From contig JAGKQI010000104.1 of assembly GCA_018806915.1 (NCBI GenBank), positions 2,059,007-2,123,006 on the forward strand: DNA of 64,000 bases, read 5' to 3'. The position numbers and the translations under genes were made by a program. Positions 10,066-21,741 of the stretch are shown here, piece after piece. The stretch is from Phytophthora colocasiae (Eukaryota > Oomycota > Peronosporomycetes > Peronosporales > Peronosporaceae). Position 1 is the first letter of the stretch; each line of letters begins with the position of its first letter. Under the pieces are notes generated by a model that made no database searches, was not told where the DNA came from, and saw only the letters and a list, made by a program, of their open reading frames with translations.

Positions 10066-10768
10066 CATCTTTTGCTCCGTCTCTCCTCTTACGCTCTTCT
10101 GAACGTGCGTGTTTCTGCCAAAGTCTTTGTAAGTCTTTGTAAGTCTTTGTAGCATGTACGTCACTGTCTGCACGTCTGGAGCTCGCCCTATAGTCTTCGA
10201 GTCCATACGCGACCGTATATCGGCTGGGCGTGTGTCTCTCTGAAGCGGACAGCGGCCTATCTCTGGATCTTTGCACTTTGGCGCTAGCTGTAGTGAGACT
10301 ACAATCACGTTTTTCGACGTCTATATGTGGCTGCGTTGATGTGCAAGCTGTGTGACGACCGCATGAGCGAATACGTCGCAGCAAGTAGACAGAAGAAGAG
10401 AGAACATGGTGTAGGTGCGCCTCCCACCCATTTGCACCCCTCTCTCTCTCTCTGCAGACACATGAGCACCTTGAGCACCTTGAACTACACCCGCTCTCTC
10501 AAGGTGCTCGAATGCAGTGGGGTATGAAGTGGTGATGTAAGACGTGGAGCAGCGTGAGCGTGAGCGATGTAAGATTCCAGTGGATGTAGAAGTGTGTGTG
10601 TGTGTGTGTGTCTGCAAGAGAGCAAGGTGCTCAAGGTGCTCAAGGTGCTCAAGGTGTTCAAGCTGCTCAAGCTGCCTGCTGCTCAAGGTGGGAGAGCGCT
10701 GTTGTGTGTTGTTGTTGTGTGTTGTGTGTTGTGTTTGTGATTTTGTGTGTGGTAGTAGTGTTCAGCCT

Positions 10769-10841
10769 TCCCATATAGTCTAGGCGGTTAGGATAGCTGG
10801 CTCTCACCCAGCAGACCCGGGTTCGAGTCCCGGTGTGGGAA
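10769..10841 (+). tRNA. tRNA-Glu(CTC), identical to the consensus
   Basis: 73 nt, identical to the clean copies at 51961-55928: acceptor, D arm, perfect GCTGG/CCAGC anticodon stem with CTC, T arm and discriminator A. Only a TTT run follows, a weaker Pol III stop than TTTT. Confidence 0.9.
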
Positions 10842-11380
10842 CATCTTTGCTCCGTCTCTCCTCTTACGCTCTTCTGAACGTGCGTGTTTCTGCCAAAGTC
10901 TTTGTAAGTCTTTGTAAGTCTTTGTAGCATGTACGTCACTCGTCTGCACGTCTGGAGCTCTCGCCCTATAGTCTTCGAGTCCATACGCGACCGTATATCG
11001 GCTGGGCGTGTCTCTCTGAAGCGGACAGCGGCCTATCTCTGGATCTTTGCACTTTGGCGCTAGCTGTAGTGAGACTACAACCACGTTTTTCGACGTCTAT
11101 ATGTGGCTGCGTTGATGCAAGCTGTGTGACGACCGCATGAGCGAATACGTCGCAGCAAGTAGACAGAAGAAGAGAGAACATGGTGTAGGTGCGCCTCCCA
11201 CCTTGAGCAGTTTGAGCACCTTGAGCAGTTTGAGCACCTTGAGCACCTTGAGCACCTTGAGAGAGCGGGTGTAGTTCGAAGAGGAGAGACGGAGCAAAAG
11301 ATGTTCCCACACCGGGACTGGTGATGTAAGACGTGGAGCAGCGTGAGCGTGAGCGATGTAAGATTTCAGTGGATGTAGAA

Positions 11381-11383
<3 letters not shown>

Positions 11384-11453
<70 letters not shown>
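11384..11453. repeat. (TG)n microsatellite, about 35 copies
   Basis: Uninterrupted TG run in the last array unit before copy B. The corresponding units before copies C and D also carry the longest TG runs of their arrays. Confidence 0.95.
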
Positions 11454-11455
<2 letters not shown>

Positions 11456-11616
11456 TGAGAGAGAGTGAGAGAGAGAGAGAGAGAGAGATACAACACACAA
11501 CACGCAAACTTTGCACCCTCTCTCTCTCTCTCTCTGCAGACACACACACACACACTTCTACATCCACTGAATCTTACATTGTTTGTGATTTTGTGTGTGG
11601 TAGTAGTGTTCAGCCT

Positions 11617-11690
11617 TCCCATATAGTCTAGGCGGTTAGGATTAGCTGGCTCTCACCCAGCAGACCCGGGTTCGAGTCCCGGTGTGGGAA
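11617..11690 (+). tRNA. tRNA-Glu(CTC)
   Basis: 74 nt: one extra T between the D arm and anticodon stem, otherwise as the consensus. Lies 219 bp upstream of copy B. TTT follows. Confidence 0.8.
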
Positions 11691-11909
11691 CATCTTTGCT
11701 CCGTCTCTCCTCTTACGCTCTTCTGAACGTGCGTGTTTCTGCCAAAGTCTTTGTAAGTCTTTGTAAGTCTTTGTAGCATGTACGTCACTCGTCTGCACGT
11801 CTGGAGCTCGCCCTATAGTCTTCGAGTCCATACGCGACCGTATATCGGCTGGGCGTGTCTCTCTGAAGCGGACAGCGGCCTATCTCTGGATCTTTGCACT
11901 TTGGCGCTA

Positions 11910-13641
11910 TGTCGCGAAGTCGGTGAAACTTTGGTCGCGGAGCAGGGGGCGTATAGTGAACCCTAGTTATACGACTACTGAAAAGGGGTTTTCAGAGTCG
12001 TACAACGGTAGGTTGGCGTGGTACCTTGCGGTATCCTCGTGGGTTCGTTGTCTTCGGAAATATGACCTCGCCGGAGTCTGAGAATGTTTTGTCAAGAGAA
12101 GTTGGGGTTCCCTTGGAGTCTGGTGTCGGTATTCAGGAAATCCTTCCAGGAGCGTTCGGGAGTCGGAATCTCTGGGAACCAAGGTGGTTTCCAGGAAGTC
12201 GGCGGTCGAAAAGAGGTTAATATACCAGAGAAAGTCTGAAATCGGTGTCTGAATATCACAAATCCAGAACCGAGATACCTGACTTTCAGAGATAAACAAC
12301 CAATATACAGAGTTCGAAAATATACAAATATATACAGCCGTTCTTATTCTTTCTAGGCCCTTGAACGGTGGGCTAACACTCGGAGTCAGCTAGGGACTTG
12401 CTGCAGACACCTAGTACTGTCTGGTATCCTTTTACGTTCGCGCACTTTACCCTCTTATACAGAGGGAAAATGTAAACCAATACAATCGGCTTTCTTCCAC
12501 ATTCTTACCTTGCACTCTGAAAACGACTGTCTGGTTTCCAGAGCCTGTCCAAACGAGCAATATGAAATGGGCTACCATACAGAACAAAACAAACGACCCA
12601 ACTGGGATATGGAATAGGCGGGTCCTCTCAGGTCTCTACGTTACCTGATCTCCGCCTAAGGGGATTGGATGATGGCGAGAGATCGCCACGGCACCAAACT
12701 CCTTGACGTGGGCCTTGCAGCAGCAGAAATACAACGACTTCTGGGCTACACGGCTAAATTGAGACTCTGTTTATCGTTTATCTTCCTCATAACTATCAGG
12801 TATATCTCTGGTAACTCTCTCCTTCTTGTCGTCTTTGCGTCCTTTATGCAGTCAGTCTTCATATCTCAGGTACTCTTGGTCTTTGTATACATCTGGTACT
12901 TTGACTTGGTCTCAATTGTATGCAGTCTATTGCAGCTGATCTCGATGTAAGTTGACAGGTATGGGACGTGTATTACAGGGGATGTGCAGGTCAGTAATCA
13001 CTTGAATGCGTGACTCCTGAACTTGGGTTCTACTTGGTTTCAGTAATGGTCTTGGAATCTTCTCGGTGGTTTCAGGAGTCTGGTATCCTGGTTTTCAGAG
13101 TCTGATATCACCTGGTTTTTCCAGAAGTCTTGGTCACTCAGAGTTAGAGATTGCAGAGTCTTGAATACGAAACCAGAGTACCGGAGCACCAATGCTTCAA
13201 CGTACATGAAGATCTTGAGGGAGTTGCGCGGGTGCGCGGCGTCCGGCGCGCGATACTTGGTCTCTGCGGGTATATATTGTGAATCTGAATCCATCCATCG
13301 TCGTCGCTGGACGGTAACCAGGATGAGGTCTCTCAGAGATACGTTGCTTCTGAGAGACTTTCACACACAGAACTTGTGCACTCATCGTCGGGGAAAGTCC
13401 GGGTGACCATACAGAGTGTAGTTGACCTTCCAGAGTTGTGCACACTCTGAAGTACACTTCACAGTCCTTTGGGCCCCTTTTACAGTCAGGCGAGAAGGTT
13501 TATCCACAATCTTCCACAGATATCAACACACGGGTGCAGCCACGTCCCACATACTTCCTCTCCAAACCAAATGTAACCAGGTACACCACTGGGTAACAGC
13601 ATGTACGACGCCAGAAAATCTGGAAAGTTTACATCATGTCA
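11910..13641 (-). repeat. 3' LTR, copy B
   Basis: 1.73 kb, plus-strand ends TGTC and GTCA. It matches the 5' LTR at 18398-20223 with scattered indels. The TATA box is damaged here (ttatacag at about 12455). Confidence 0.85.
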
Positions 13642-13653
13642 ACCGCCCCTCCT
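13642..13653 (-). promoter_or_regulatory. Polypurine tract, copy B
   Basis: In sense direction AGGAGGGGCGGT ends exactly at the 3' LTR. The same sequence is present in copy D. Confidence 0.65.
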
Positions 13654-14242
13654 GGTCACGGTTCGTCAGTGATGGTACTTATCAAGACACTGCGTACCAC
13701 GGCCGTGGGCAAATCGTCGAAGCAATCAACCGCTACTCCAGTATTCTGGAGCTCCAGAGATACTTTGAAGCAGTGTATTTTCGCCATACACTTGATCCGA
13801 ACACCACGTCTTGCAAAACCACATAAAATCTACTGCCACCAACTAGAAGAATGAGAAGAGAAGAAATCCACTTAGCTTCGCGAAATCCCCACTCTGTAAG
13901 TCCAACACAATCAATTCTGGATCCACGCAAAGTCAGTTATGTCGACGAGAACAGGTTGGACCTCAGAATGCGTTCTCTGAAAACTCTCAGGCTGAAGCAC
14001 ACTATTTCAGACGTTGCATTCCTGAAAATCGAGTACCAGGAAGCGCATCAACCTTCGATACCGGGAAAACGCTGCACAGCTCACATTCGGTATACCGCCC
14101 GCTAGCCTGCGCTTGTTGGGAACGGCACGCGGTCGCGTGCTGTGGGACTCTTGACTCGATAATCTAATTGAGGCGTACCGCAACTGTGGGCGCGGAGCAT
14201 TCCCATCCGGCGATGTCGTATAGCACTTAGTAGACTTCGTTC

Positions 14243-17200
14243 GTCAAGGACCGATTCTGTTCACCACTTGGTGGAGCTGTTTAAAGGCACCCGAGTGAAG
14301 CTTGCGCAATAAGTTTCCATCACGGTAGACTAGCTTGAAGTCACATCTACTGGAAGTCTGGAATCTCCAGTCTGGAACTCTGGTATCTCCAGTCTGATCC
14401 AGATTGGATTTTAGAGATTCGCTATGGTTTTCAGAGTTTTCAGAGTCAGAATCTTCAGAATCCACATCTCTTGTGAACTTGGGCAGGAACCAGCTGTCGC
14501 CGCAGAATAGAATTGGCTCCCTGAAGTCTCTCGTAATCTCTCAGTCACATGTCCTCCACACGTCTTCCCATCCTGCTGCAGGCGTATTCCGCAAGTCTAA
14601 AATACATCGAAATCTCTGAGCTTGCAACGAGGTTTTCAGACGTGCGTCCTTGAGCTTTGTGATAAACCGTAAGACATGTTCTTCCAGACATTCGAACGAC
14701 TTCCTGAAATCCACGCCTGCTTTCCCAGCGGCGGAGTTCAGACGATAAGAAGAAGTCCAACGAGTCTCTGAAAATCTCATCTCCATCGTGAAATATATCT
14801 CAGAATGTAGGGATCGAGGTTTGCGAAGTAGCGTTTCGAGCTCGAAACTTGACGATAAATCTTTTCCAGTCACGTGACACGCTTTTCGGGAGCTAAGTTA
14901 AACCAGTCACGTGCTGATACCTGAAGTTTTAGCTTCGAGTTCTTGAATGCATTGTTCTGGAAGACCAACCTTCCTGATGTGCCATATTCAGAAAACGCTC
15001 CCCACCAGCGAGACTCGTTGCCGACGCGCATTGCACTCTGGATCAAATCCTTCGATAAACTTGGAGTTTATAAACAGGTCTGAGTGTTAGGCAAAGTCTC
15101 TCCATTTTGTCCTCGAGACATCGTCGTGTTCACCGTTCCAGGGGCCATCCCAAGGATACCAAGACGACGAGCTATCCGAGTCCGAGCCTGAGTTGTCTGA
15201 GGCTTTCTTCAGAAGTCTGGTGGTTCTACTCAACTTTTCCAACCGGGAAGGCATCCTCGCCATGTTCCGGAGCATCTAGGACCCGTTTGGGGTGTCATAA
15301 CACATCTTGGTGTCGACGTACGCCTGTGTTGTCGTGCCTTGGCCCTGGTCCGAGGAGCCGCCTGGTATGTCTGGGTCAGTTGTAGCAGCCGTAGTGGTGG
15401 TGGCGCCGCCACCCTGCATGCCTCCCAGTCGTGGCAAGTGTTCTTCGGTTGCCTGCCCAGCTCCACTTGGAGGAAGGAAGGAAGTGATAGCGTCCGCCGT
15501 CGTTTTAATGGGTGCAAACCTACCCCCTGCTGACGACTCCTTCTGATCCCCTTAACCCCAGTTGCGCCATTTCCTGATTTCTGATCCGGATAGTGGGTGC
15601 ATAGTTGCAACTTCAGGGTTTCCAGTGTTAAACACTGGTGTTGGCAGTTGCTGAATCAGGATGACCTCGACCCTTCGCAGCCTCCTCTTGAACTTGGGAC
15701 AGTGTTGCTCGAAGGTTTCTCAACTGGCCGGCTTGGAAGCGTTGCATGGTTCTGAGAACTCCCTTTCTCCCTGTCGCGCTCCGGCTTCCACGTCTTTCAT
15801 TCGCTGCTGTAAGGCTTCCATTTGAGAAATCCAGTCCCGCTTCATCTTATCAGTTGCGGACGCACATATTTCGGCTTCGGCTTCGGCTTCGGCCTCGCTG
15901 TCGCCAGCGATTTCGATCAGCAACTCTGATTCCAGACGTTGGTTTTCCAGAGTTCCAGAGTTCCGTTTTCAGAGTTTCCAACTTTGCCGCGCGCTGTGAC
16001 TTTACTGGAGTTTACTCCTCAGATACCAGACTTCTGCGTTCTTCGCGGCGTCGTCAGCACGTCTCTCCGCCTCCAGTCTCGCGTTTTCCGGACTTCAACA
16101 AGCGGTCGGTGAGCGTCTGATCTCGCGTCTTGCTTCCAAGTCGCGTTGTTCCCCGACGGCGATCACGTTCCAGGGGACTCCAAGCGTTCTCGGACCAAGA
16201 ACTCCATCTGCGCTTGTATAACTCCAGATCCACCTGGCTCTGCCACTGCTGCCCCATGCTGCCTCATGACATCTGCAGATTAGTTCGACCTGGAAGCAAG
16301 CCCCTGATTTGTGAGAACTTCGAGGCTTCAGACTTCGTGCGACTTATGAAGTGATGGAAATCAAGCGGCTGGAAGATGTTGGCTGGAGATCCCTCGTTCT
16401 TAAGCACTCGAATGTCGGCATGGATGACTCGCCCCTTCCCGACTTGTAATGGCCGGCAGTGGAGCTTCTGATATCTGTTGTCTGAAATCCTGTGGAGAAT
16501 CTCTGAATGACCAACTGGTTTCGAGGACATCATCTCAGGAATTCCGGGCTTCTTCACCATATCGAATTCGTCCACATCCATTGGCATGCTCCCTAGAGTT
16601 TGAGGCACTTCAAAGCCTCATGGGTATCTCCATCAGTGAAACCACCTGGTCGCCTTGTGCAGTAGCATCACCAGACCTCCTGCAGAGTGAAGTCATGTGA
16701 TGTGTGACGCCGCCCACCGACTCATGGACATTAAAGACGAATCTGTTGAGCTTCACGCGTGAAGTCAGGAATCCTGACGACTGGTCATCCGAGGTCCCAA
16801 TGACACCTGGGAATTGGTAACGTCCGACATCCGGAGTCTGAGAAGTGCTGTGATCTTCAGACATTGGTGTCTCAGATTCCGGTCGCGTGTTAGGTCAGAG
16901 CGACTCTCATACTGCAGGCGAAGTGAAGACAGCGACTTAGCGTTGTGATAAAGCTGACGGTGTTGACCAGGACTTATTGACGGCGGCAACTGCTGTAAGC
17001 GCTTGGACCCGCAGTGGCTTGAGTCACCTGCTGGAAGTTCATCGGAACTGTATGTCACTCGGAGTCCGGTCACCCGGAGTCATGATCAATCGTTGTCCTT
17101 GTAGGTCAGCGTCCTTGCTCAGGTAAATATAACGGTCTGCTTCATCTTGGCTTGCTGTGTTTCTCGTTCCATGTCTTCCGGGAGTCGGTTCATCCTTGTA

Positions 17201-18302
17201 ACCTGGAGGTCACGGTGGCCCACTCAACCAATTCTAAGCAGCGAGTCGACTCTGAAGTTCGGACGCCACACTGCGTACTTGAGACTTCGAAGACAGCTGA
17301 CGCTTGCACGTCTGAGACCATGTTAGGAGGAGGTTATGAAATTCGAAACCTGCCTCGTACAGCATTGTTCTAGAAGAATTGCCACACACTCTGGTGCTGT
17401 CAACGTACTCATCGGGATCTCGACATAGGAAGAGATCTTGGATCCGACCAAAACCATGACGCCTCACGTGAAACTCTGAGATCCACATATCCTCAGGGAA
17501 GATGGAGGAACATCGCCACTTGATGTAGTCGCCGGTCGTCTGCAGCAGCTTTCTGGAAAGCATCAGCACTCAGGCTTCATCGTCGGGCCACATATACTCG
17601 ATGCTTGGCGGGACGACCTTGCCAGCATCCATATCTCTCCAGCGGCGGAACTCACGACGCACATAACTTCCAGAGCACGTTCCCATCGAGTCAGCCCTCC
17701 CAGACTCTTCCAGACTCTTCGGTGTTGCGTTCAGAGAATCGTCGGACTTGATCAACACGTCATCAGACATCGGTGTGTCTTCAGACTTTGGGGATTGCGG
17801 AACATGTTCTTCAGAGATTCCGGGTTCTGGATTTCACTTCATCCACGGACTGGCCAGAAGTTGTCGAGTCACAGACACAGATCGATCACTCGATCACTCT
17901 GGGGCTCGGGAACTATCGGCGCTTCCCTCAGACGCCCCATCACCACCACGGGCAGTGGTCATCTCGTCACCAGAAGCTTGTTCGACGACGGACATGTCAG
18001 CCTTCAGAACGTGGATCACTCAGAGACAGCAGGTGTCTCCTGATTGCCTGGGCTTCTGATTTTCAGCTCTGGCTGTGAAGTTGCTGGTCTTCGACCGCCG
18101 GTTCTGGGACGCTCACACTCTCATGCCGCCTTCTTCTCGGTCAGCTTTCACTCTTCTCGCGGGCCGCCTTCTGGATAGCATCCAAGTCTGGTTGCTCCTC
18201 AGGCGATAGACCTCCTTGTAGACGCTTCGTTGGACTGACGTGTCGAAGTACTCCGACCAACGACCACGGCGTCCTCCTCTCGTAGATCCCTGGCGTAGCC
18301 AT
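14243..18302 (-). pseudogene. gag: Frameshifted long gag, copy B
   Basis: About 4.06 kb of Gag-coding sequence broken into many frames. The likely start is the ATG at 18300-18302 in sense direction, about 95 bp inside the 5' LTR, opening with MATPGIYERRTPW. Further on, FRRWRDMDAGKVV (about 17.6 kb) and the acidic MDVDEFDMVKKPGIPEMM stretch (about 16.56 kb) are readable, then a coiled-coil part (ATDKMKRDWISQMEALQQRM, about 15.85 kb), and last the gag domain (SEIYFTMEMRF, VLRFITKLKDARLKTSLQ, 14.54-14.87 kb) and the DSEDSDSENSEN tail (14.24-14.47 kb). An intact version would be about 1,350 residues, unusually long for Gag alone. Many breaks are 1-nt indels and may be sequencing noise. Confidence 0.7.
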
Positions 18303-18379
18303 CTTGAATATAAACGCTTGACAGGAAACTTTCTTCTTCTTGTATTCCTCAAATCCGGTGATATCACGATTCCAAAGAT

Positions 18380-18395
18380 CCGGGCACGCGCACCA
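18380..18395 (-). promoter_or_regulatory. Candidate primer-binding site (PBS), copy B
   Basis: In sense direction TGGTGCGCGTGCCCGG begins 2 nt after the 5' LTR. TGG pairs with the CCA end of a tRNA, and the rest could pair with an acceptor and T stem. It is conserved in copies C (about 40832-40846) and D (62354-62370, one insertion). It does not match the tRNA-Glu of this array. The primer tRNA was not identified. Confidence 0.55.
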
Positions 18396-18397
18396 GT

Positions 18398-20223
18398 TGT
18401 CGCGGAAGTCGGTGAAACTTTGGTCGCGGAGCAGGGGCGTATAGTGAACTCCTAGTTATACGACGCCTGACTGTAAAGGGGCCCGGACCAGAAGCGGGCT
18501 TTCAGAGTCGTCGCCAACGGTAGGTTGGGCGTGTGTACCTTGCGGTACGCGGTATCCTCTGTGGGTTCGTTGTCTTCGGAAATCATGACCCTCGCCGCTG
18601 GAGTCTGAGAATGTTTTGTAGAAGAAGAAGTTGGGGTTCCTTGGAGTCTGGTGTCGGTATTCAGGAAATCCTTCCAGGAGCGTTCGGGAGTCGGAATCTC
18701 TGGGAACCAAGGTGGTTTCCCAGGAAGTTCGGCAGTCGAAAAGAGGTTAATATACCAGAGAAAGTCTGAAATCGGTGTCTGAATATCACAAATCCAGAAC
18801 CGAGATACCTGACTTTCAGAGATAAACAAACCAATATACAGAGTTCGAAAATATACAAATATGTCATACAGCCCGTTCATTATTCTTTCTAGGCCCATTG
18901 AACAGTGGGCTAACACTCCAGGTCAACTAGGGACTTGCTACCAGACACCTGGGTCTGTCTGGTATCCCTTTACGTTCGCGCACCACCCTCTTATATAGAG
19001 GGAAAATATAAACCAATACAATCATGGCTATATACAATAGTATACCTTGCAGTGTCTACCTTGCACTCTGAAAACTGACTGTCTAGTTTCCAGACAGCCT
19101 GTCCAAACAGAGCAATATGAAATGGGCGTGCCGCTAGAGACAAAACAAACTGACCCAACTAGGATATGGGAATAGGCGGGTCCTCCTCAGGTCCTCTACG
19201 TTACCTGATCTCCGGCCTAAGAGGATTGGATAGGCGAGAGATCACACGGCACCAAACTCTTGACGTGGCCTTTGCAGGCAGAAATACAACGACTTCTGGG
19301 CTACACGGCAAATTGAACTCTGCTTTATCGCTTTATCTTCCTCATAACTATCATATATCTCTGGTAACTCTCTCCTCTTCTTGTCGTCTTTTGCGTCCTT
19401 TATGCAGTCAGTCTTCATATCTCAGGTACTCTTGGTCTTTGTATACATCTGGTAGGTACTTTTGACTTGGTCTCAGTATGCAGTCTGTGCAGCCGATCTC
19501 GATGGGTTGGATACAGGTAGAGACGTCATTACGGGGGATGTGCACGGGTCAGTAATCACTTGAATGCGTGACTTGGAACTTGGGTTCACTTGGTTTCAGT
19601 ATGGTCTTGAATCTTCGGTGGTTTCAGAGTCTGGTATCCTGGTTTTCAGAGTCTGATAGTCAGCTTGGTTTTTCAGAGTCTCTGGTCACTCAGAGTTAGA
19701 GAGATACCAGAGTCTTGAATACGAAAACCAGAGTACGGAGCAACTAATGCTTCAACGTACATGAAGATCTTGGCAGAGGTTGCGCGGGTGCGCGTAAGCG
19801 TCCGGTGCGCGATACTTAAGGTCTCTCTGCGGGTATATATTGTGAATCCTTGAACCATCCATCGTCGCGCTGGACGGTAACGGGGATGACCGAGGTCTCT
19901 CAGAGATACGTTCTTCTGAGAGACTTTCCGCACATAGGTGAACTTAGGCACTCATCGTCGGGGAAAGTCCGGTGACCAGACAGAGTGTAGTTGACCTTCA
20001 GAGTTGTGCACACCTCTGAAGTACACTTCTGGTCCTTTGGGCCCCTTTTACGAGTCAGGAGCGAAAGGTTTATCCACAATCTTCCATAGATATCACACAC
20101 GGTGGTGCACAATGTCCCCGTCCCATGACATCCTCTTCCTCTCAACCCATCGAAATGTAACCAGGTACACCACAGGAGTAACAGCAGCATGACGCCAGAA
20201 AATCTGAAGTTTACATCATGTCA
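18398..20223 (-). repeat. 5' LTR, copy B
   Basis: 1.83 kb, longer than the 1.68-1.74 kb of clean copies because of many small insertions. The TATA box (ttatatag on the plus strand, 18991-18998) is intact in its CCCTCT/AGAGGG inverted repeat. Confidence 0.85.
18991..18998 (-). promoter_or_regulatory. LTR TATA box, copy B 5' LTR
   Basis: CTATATAA in sense direction, flanked by CCCTCT/AGAGGG arms. As the 5' LTR promoter it would drive the gag RNA. Confidence 0.6.
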
Positions 20224-20576
20224 GCTAGCTGTAGTGAGACTCACAATCACGTTTTTCGACGCGTCTATATGTGGCTGCGTTGATTCATTGAAGCTGTGTG
20301 ACGACCGCATTGAGCGAATACGTCGCAGCAAGTAGACAGAAGAAGCAGAGAACATGGTGTAGGTGCGCTCTCCCACCTTGAGCAGTTTGAGCACCTTGAG
20401 AGCGTGAGAGAGCGAGGCGGTGTAGTTGGAAGTTGGTCCGGTGTGTGGAATGCAGTGGGTATGAATGCAGTGGGGTATGAGTGGTGAGTGGTGATGTAAG
20501 ACGTGGAGCAGCGTGAGCGTGGAAGCGATGTAAGATTTCAGAGAGTGGATGTATGATAGTTATGTGTGTGTAAAGG

Positions 20577-20592
20577 TGTGTGTTTGTGTGTG

Positions 20593-20639
<47 letters not shown>
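20577..20639. repeat. Imperfect (TG)n with TTTG interruptions
   Basis: TG-rich run in the first unit after copy B. The first unit after copy C has a similar TTTG-interrupted run (43016-43060). Confidence 0.85.
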
Positions 20640-20640
<1 letters not shown>

Positions 20641-20786
20641 TGCAAGAGAGAGAGAGAGAGAGGTAGAGAGGGTGCAATGTCAGCGTGCAATGCCGTGTGT
20701 TGTGTGTTGTTGTTGTGTGTTGTTGTTGTGTGTTGTTGTTGTGTGTTGTGTTTGTGATTTTGTGTGTGGTGGTGAGTGTTCAGCCT

Positions 20787-20895
20787 TCCACATATAGTCT
20801 AGGCAGTAATAGGGATAGCTGGCTCACACCAGCAGGACTGGTGTCTGAGTCCCGGAGTGTAAACACCGACCCATGTTCGGAGTCACCGGGTAGAG
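20787..20895 (+). pseudogene. tRNA-Glu, heavily scrambled
   Basis: The 5' strand and D arm are recognisable, but the anticodon loop reads ggctcacacc and two overlapping T-arm-like pieces follow (gtctgagtcccgg and catgttcggagtcaccggg). Either a decayed gene or merged reads. Confidence 0.5.
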
Positions 20896-21455
20896 ACATC
20901 TCTTTGCTCCGTCTCTCCTCTTACGCTCTTCTGAACGTTGTGCAAGTGTTTCTGCCAAAGTCTTTGTAAGTCTTTTGTAAGTCTTTGTAGCATGTACGTC
21001 ACTCGTCTGCACGTCTGGAGCTTCGCCCTATAGTCTTCGAGTCCATACGCGACCGTATATCGGCTGGGCGTGTGGTCTCTGAAGCGGACAAGGCGGCCTA
21101 TCTCTGGATCTTTGCACTTTGGCGCTTAGCTGTAGTGAGACTAGCAACCACGTTTTTCGACGTCTATATGTGGTTGCGTTGATTCACAAGCTGTGTGACG
21201 ACCGCATGAGCGAATACGTCGCAGCAAGGGTAGACAGAAGAAGAGAGAACATGGTGTAGGTGCGCTCTCCCAAAGACTTTGAGCAGTTTGAGCAGTTTGA
21301 GCACCTTGAGCACCTTGAGCACCTTGAGAGAGCGGGTGTAGTTCGAGGCGGTGTGTAGTTGGTCGAATGCAGTGGGGTATGAAGTGGTGATGTAAGACGT
21401 GGAGCAGCGTGAGCGTGAGCGATCTGTAAGATTTCCAGTGGATGGTAAGCAACTG

Positions 21456-21457
<2 letters not shown>

Positions 21458-21541
<84 letters not shown>
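21458..21541. repeat. (TG)n microsatellite, about 40 copies
   Basis: Uninterrupted TG run in the second unit after copy B, an L-type unit. Confidence 0.95.
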
Positions 21542-21546
<5 letters not shown>

Positions 21547-21658
21547 ACAGAGAGAGGGAGAGAGAGAGAGAGAGAGGGTGCAATGTTTGGTGTGTTGGCT
21601 TGTGTTGTTGTTGGTGTGTTGTGTTTGTGATTTTGTGTGTGGTGGTAGTGTTCAGCCT

Positions 21659-21741
21659 TCCCATATAGTCTAGGTGGGCGGGTTAGGATGAAGCTGGCTC
21701 TCACCCAGCAGACCCGGGTTCGAGAGTCCCGGTGTGTGGAA
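21659..21741 (+). tRNA. tRNA-Glu(CTC) with insertions
   Basis: 83 nt. Extra bases in the D loop (ggtgggcggg), before the anticodon stem (ga), in the T loop (cgagag) and in the acceptor (tgtgtgg). The anticodon stem-loop is intact. Confidence 0.6.

Larger units (their letters stand above)
8441..11909 (+). repeat. tRNA-Glu tandem array, plus-strand block left of copy B
   Basis: Four tRNA-Glu copies plus one 3' fragment in plus orientation, spaced 776-848 bp. Several reverse-complement pieces of the unit are embedded (about 8628-8674, 8718-8764, 9054-9140, 9868-9926, 10622-10702, 11279-11320, 11490-11570). The block ends with the GCTA at 11906-11909, the left target duplication of copy B. Confidence 0.8.
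11910..20223 (-). mobile_element. Gag-only LTR retrotransposon, copy B (complete)
   Basis: Complete element of 8.3 kb in minus sense: 5' LTR 18398-20223, internal region 13642-18397, 3' LTR 11910-13641. It is flanked by GCTA on both sides (11906-11909 and 20224-20227), a 4-bp target duplication; removing the element and one GCTA restores the normal array sequence ggcgctagctgtag. In plus-strand terms the termini are TGTCGCG and TGTCA. The internal 4.76 kb encodes only a frameshifted Gag, with no pol domain. It probably depends on an autonomous relative. Many small indels may be sequencing noise. Confidence 0.85.

Noticed and set aside
14243..18302. Programmed frameshifting to explain the broken gag of copy B
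   Set aside because: Breaks are many, at different places in each copy, and coincide with 1-nt insertions like those in nearby tRNA genes.
18380..18395. Retroelement primed by the array's tRNA-Glu
   Set aside because: The PBS would have to read TGGTTCCCACACCGG; it reads TGGTGCGCGTGCCCGG.
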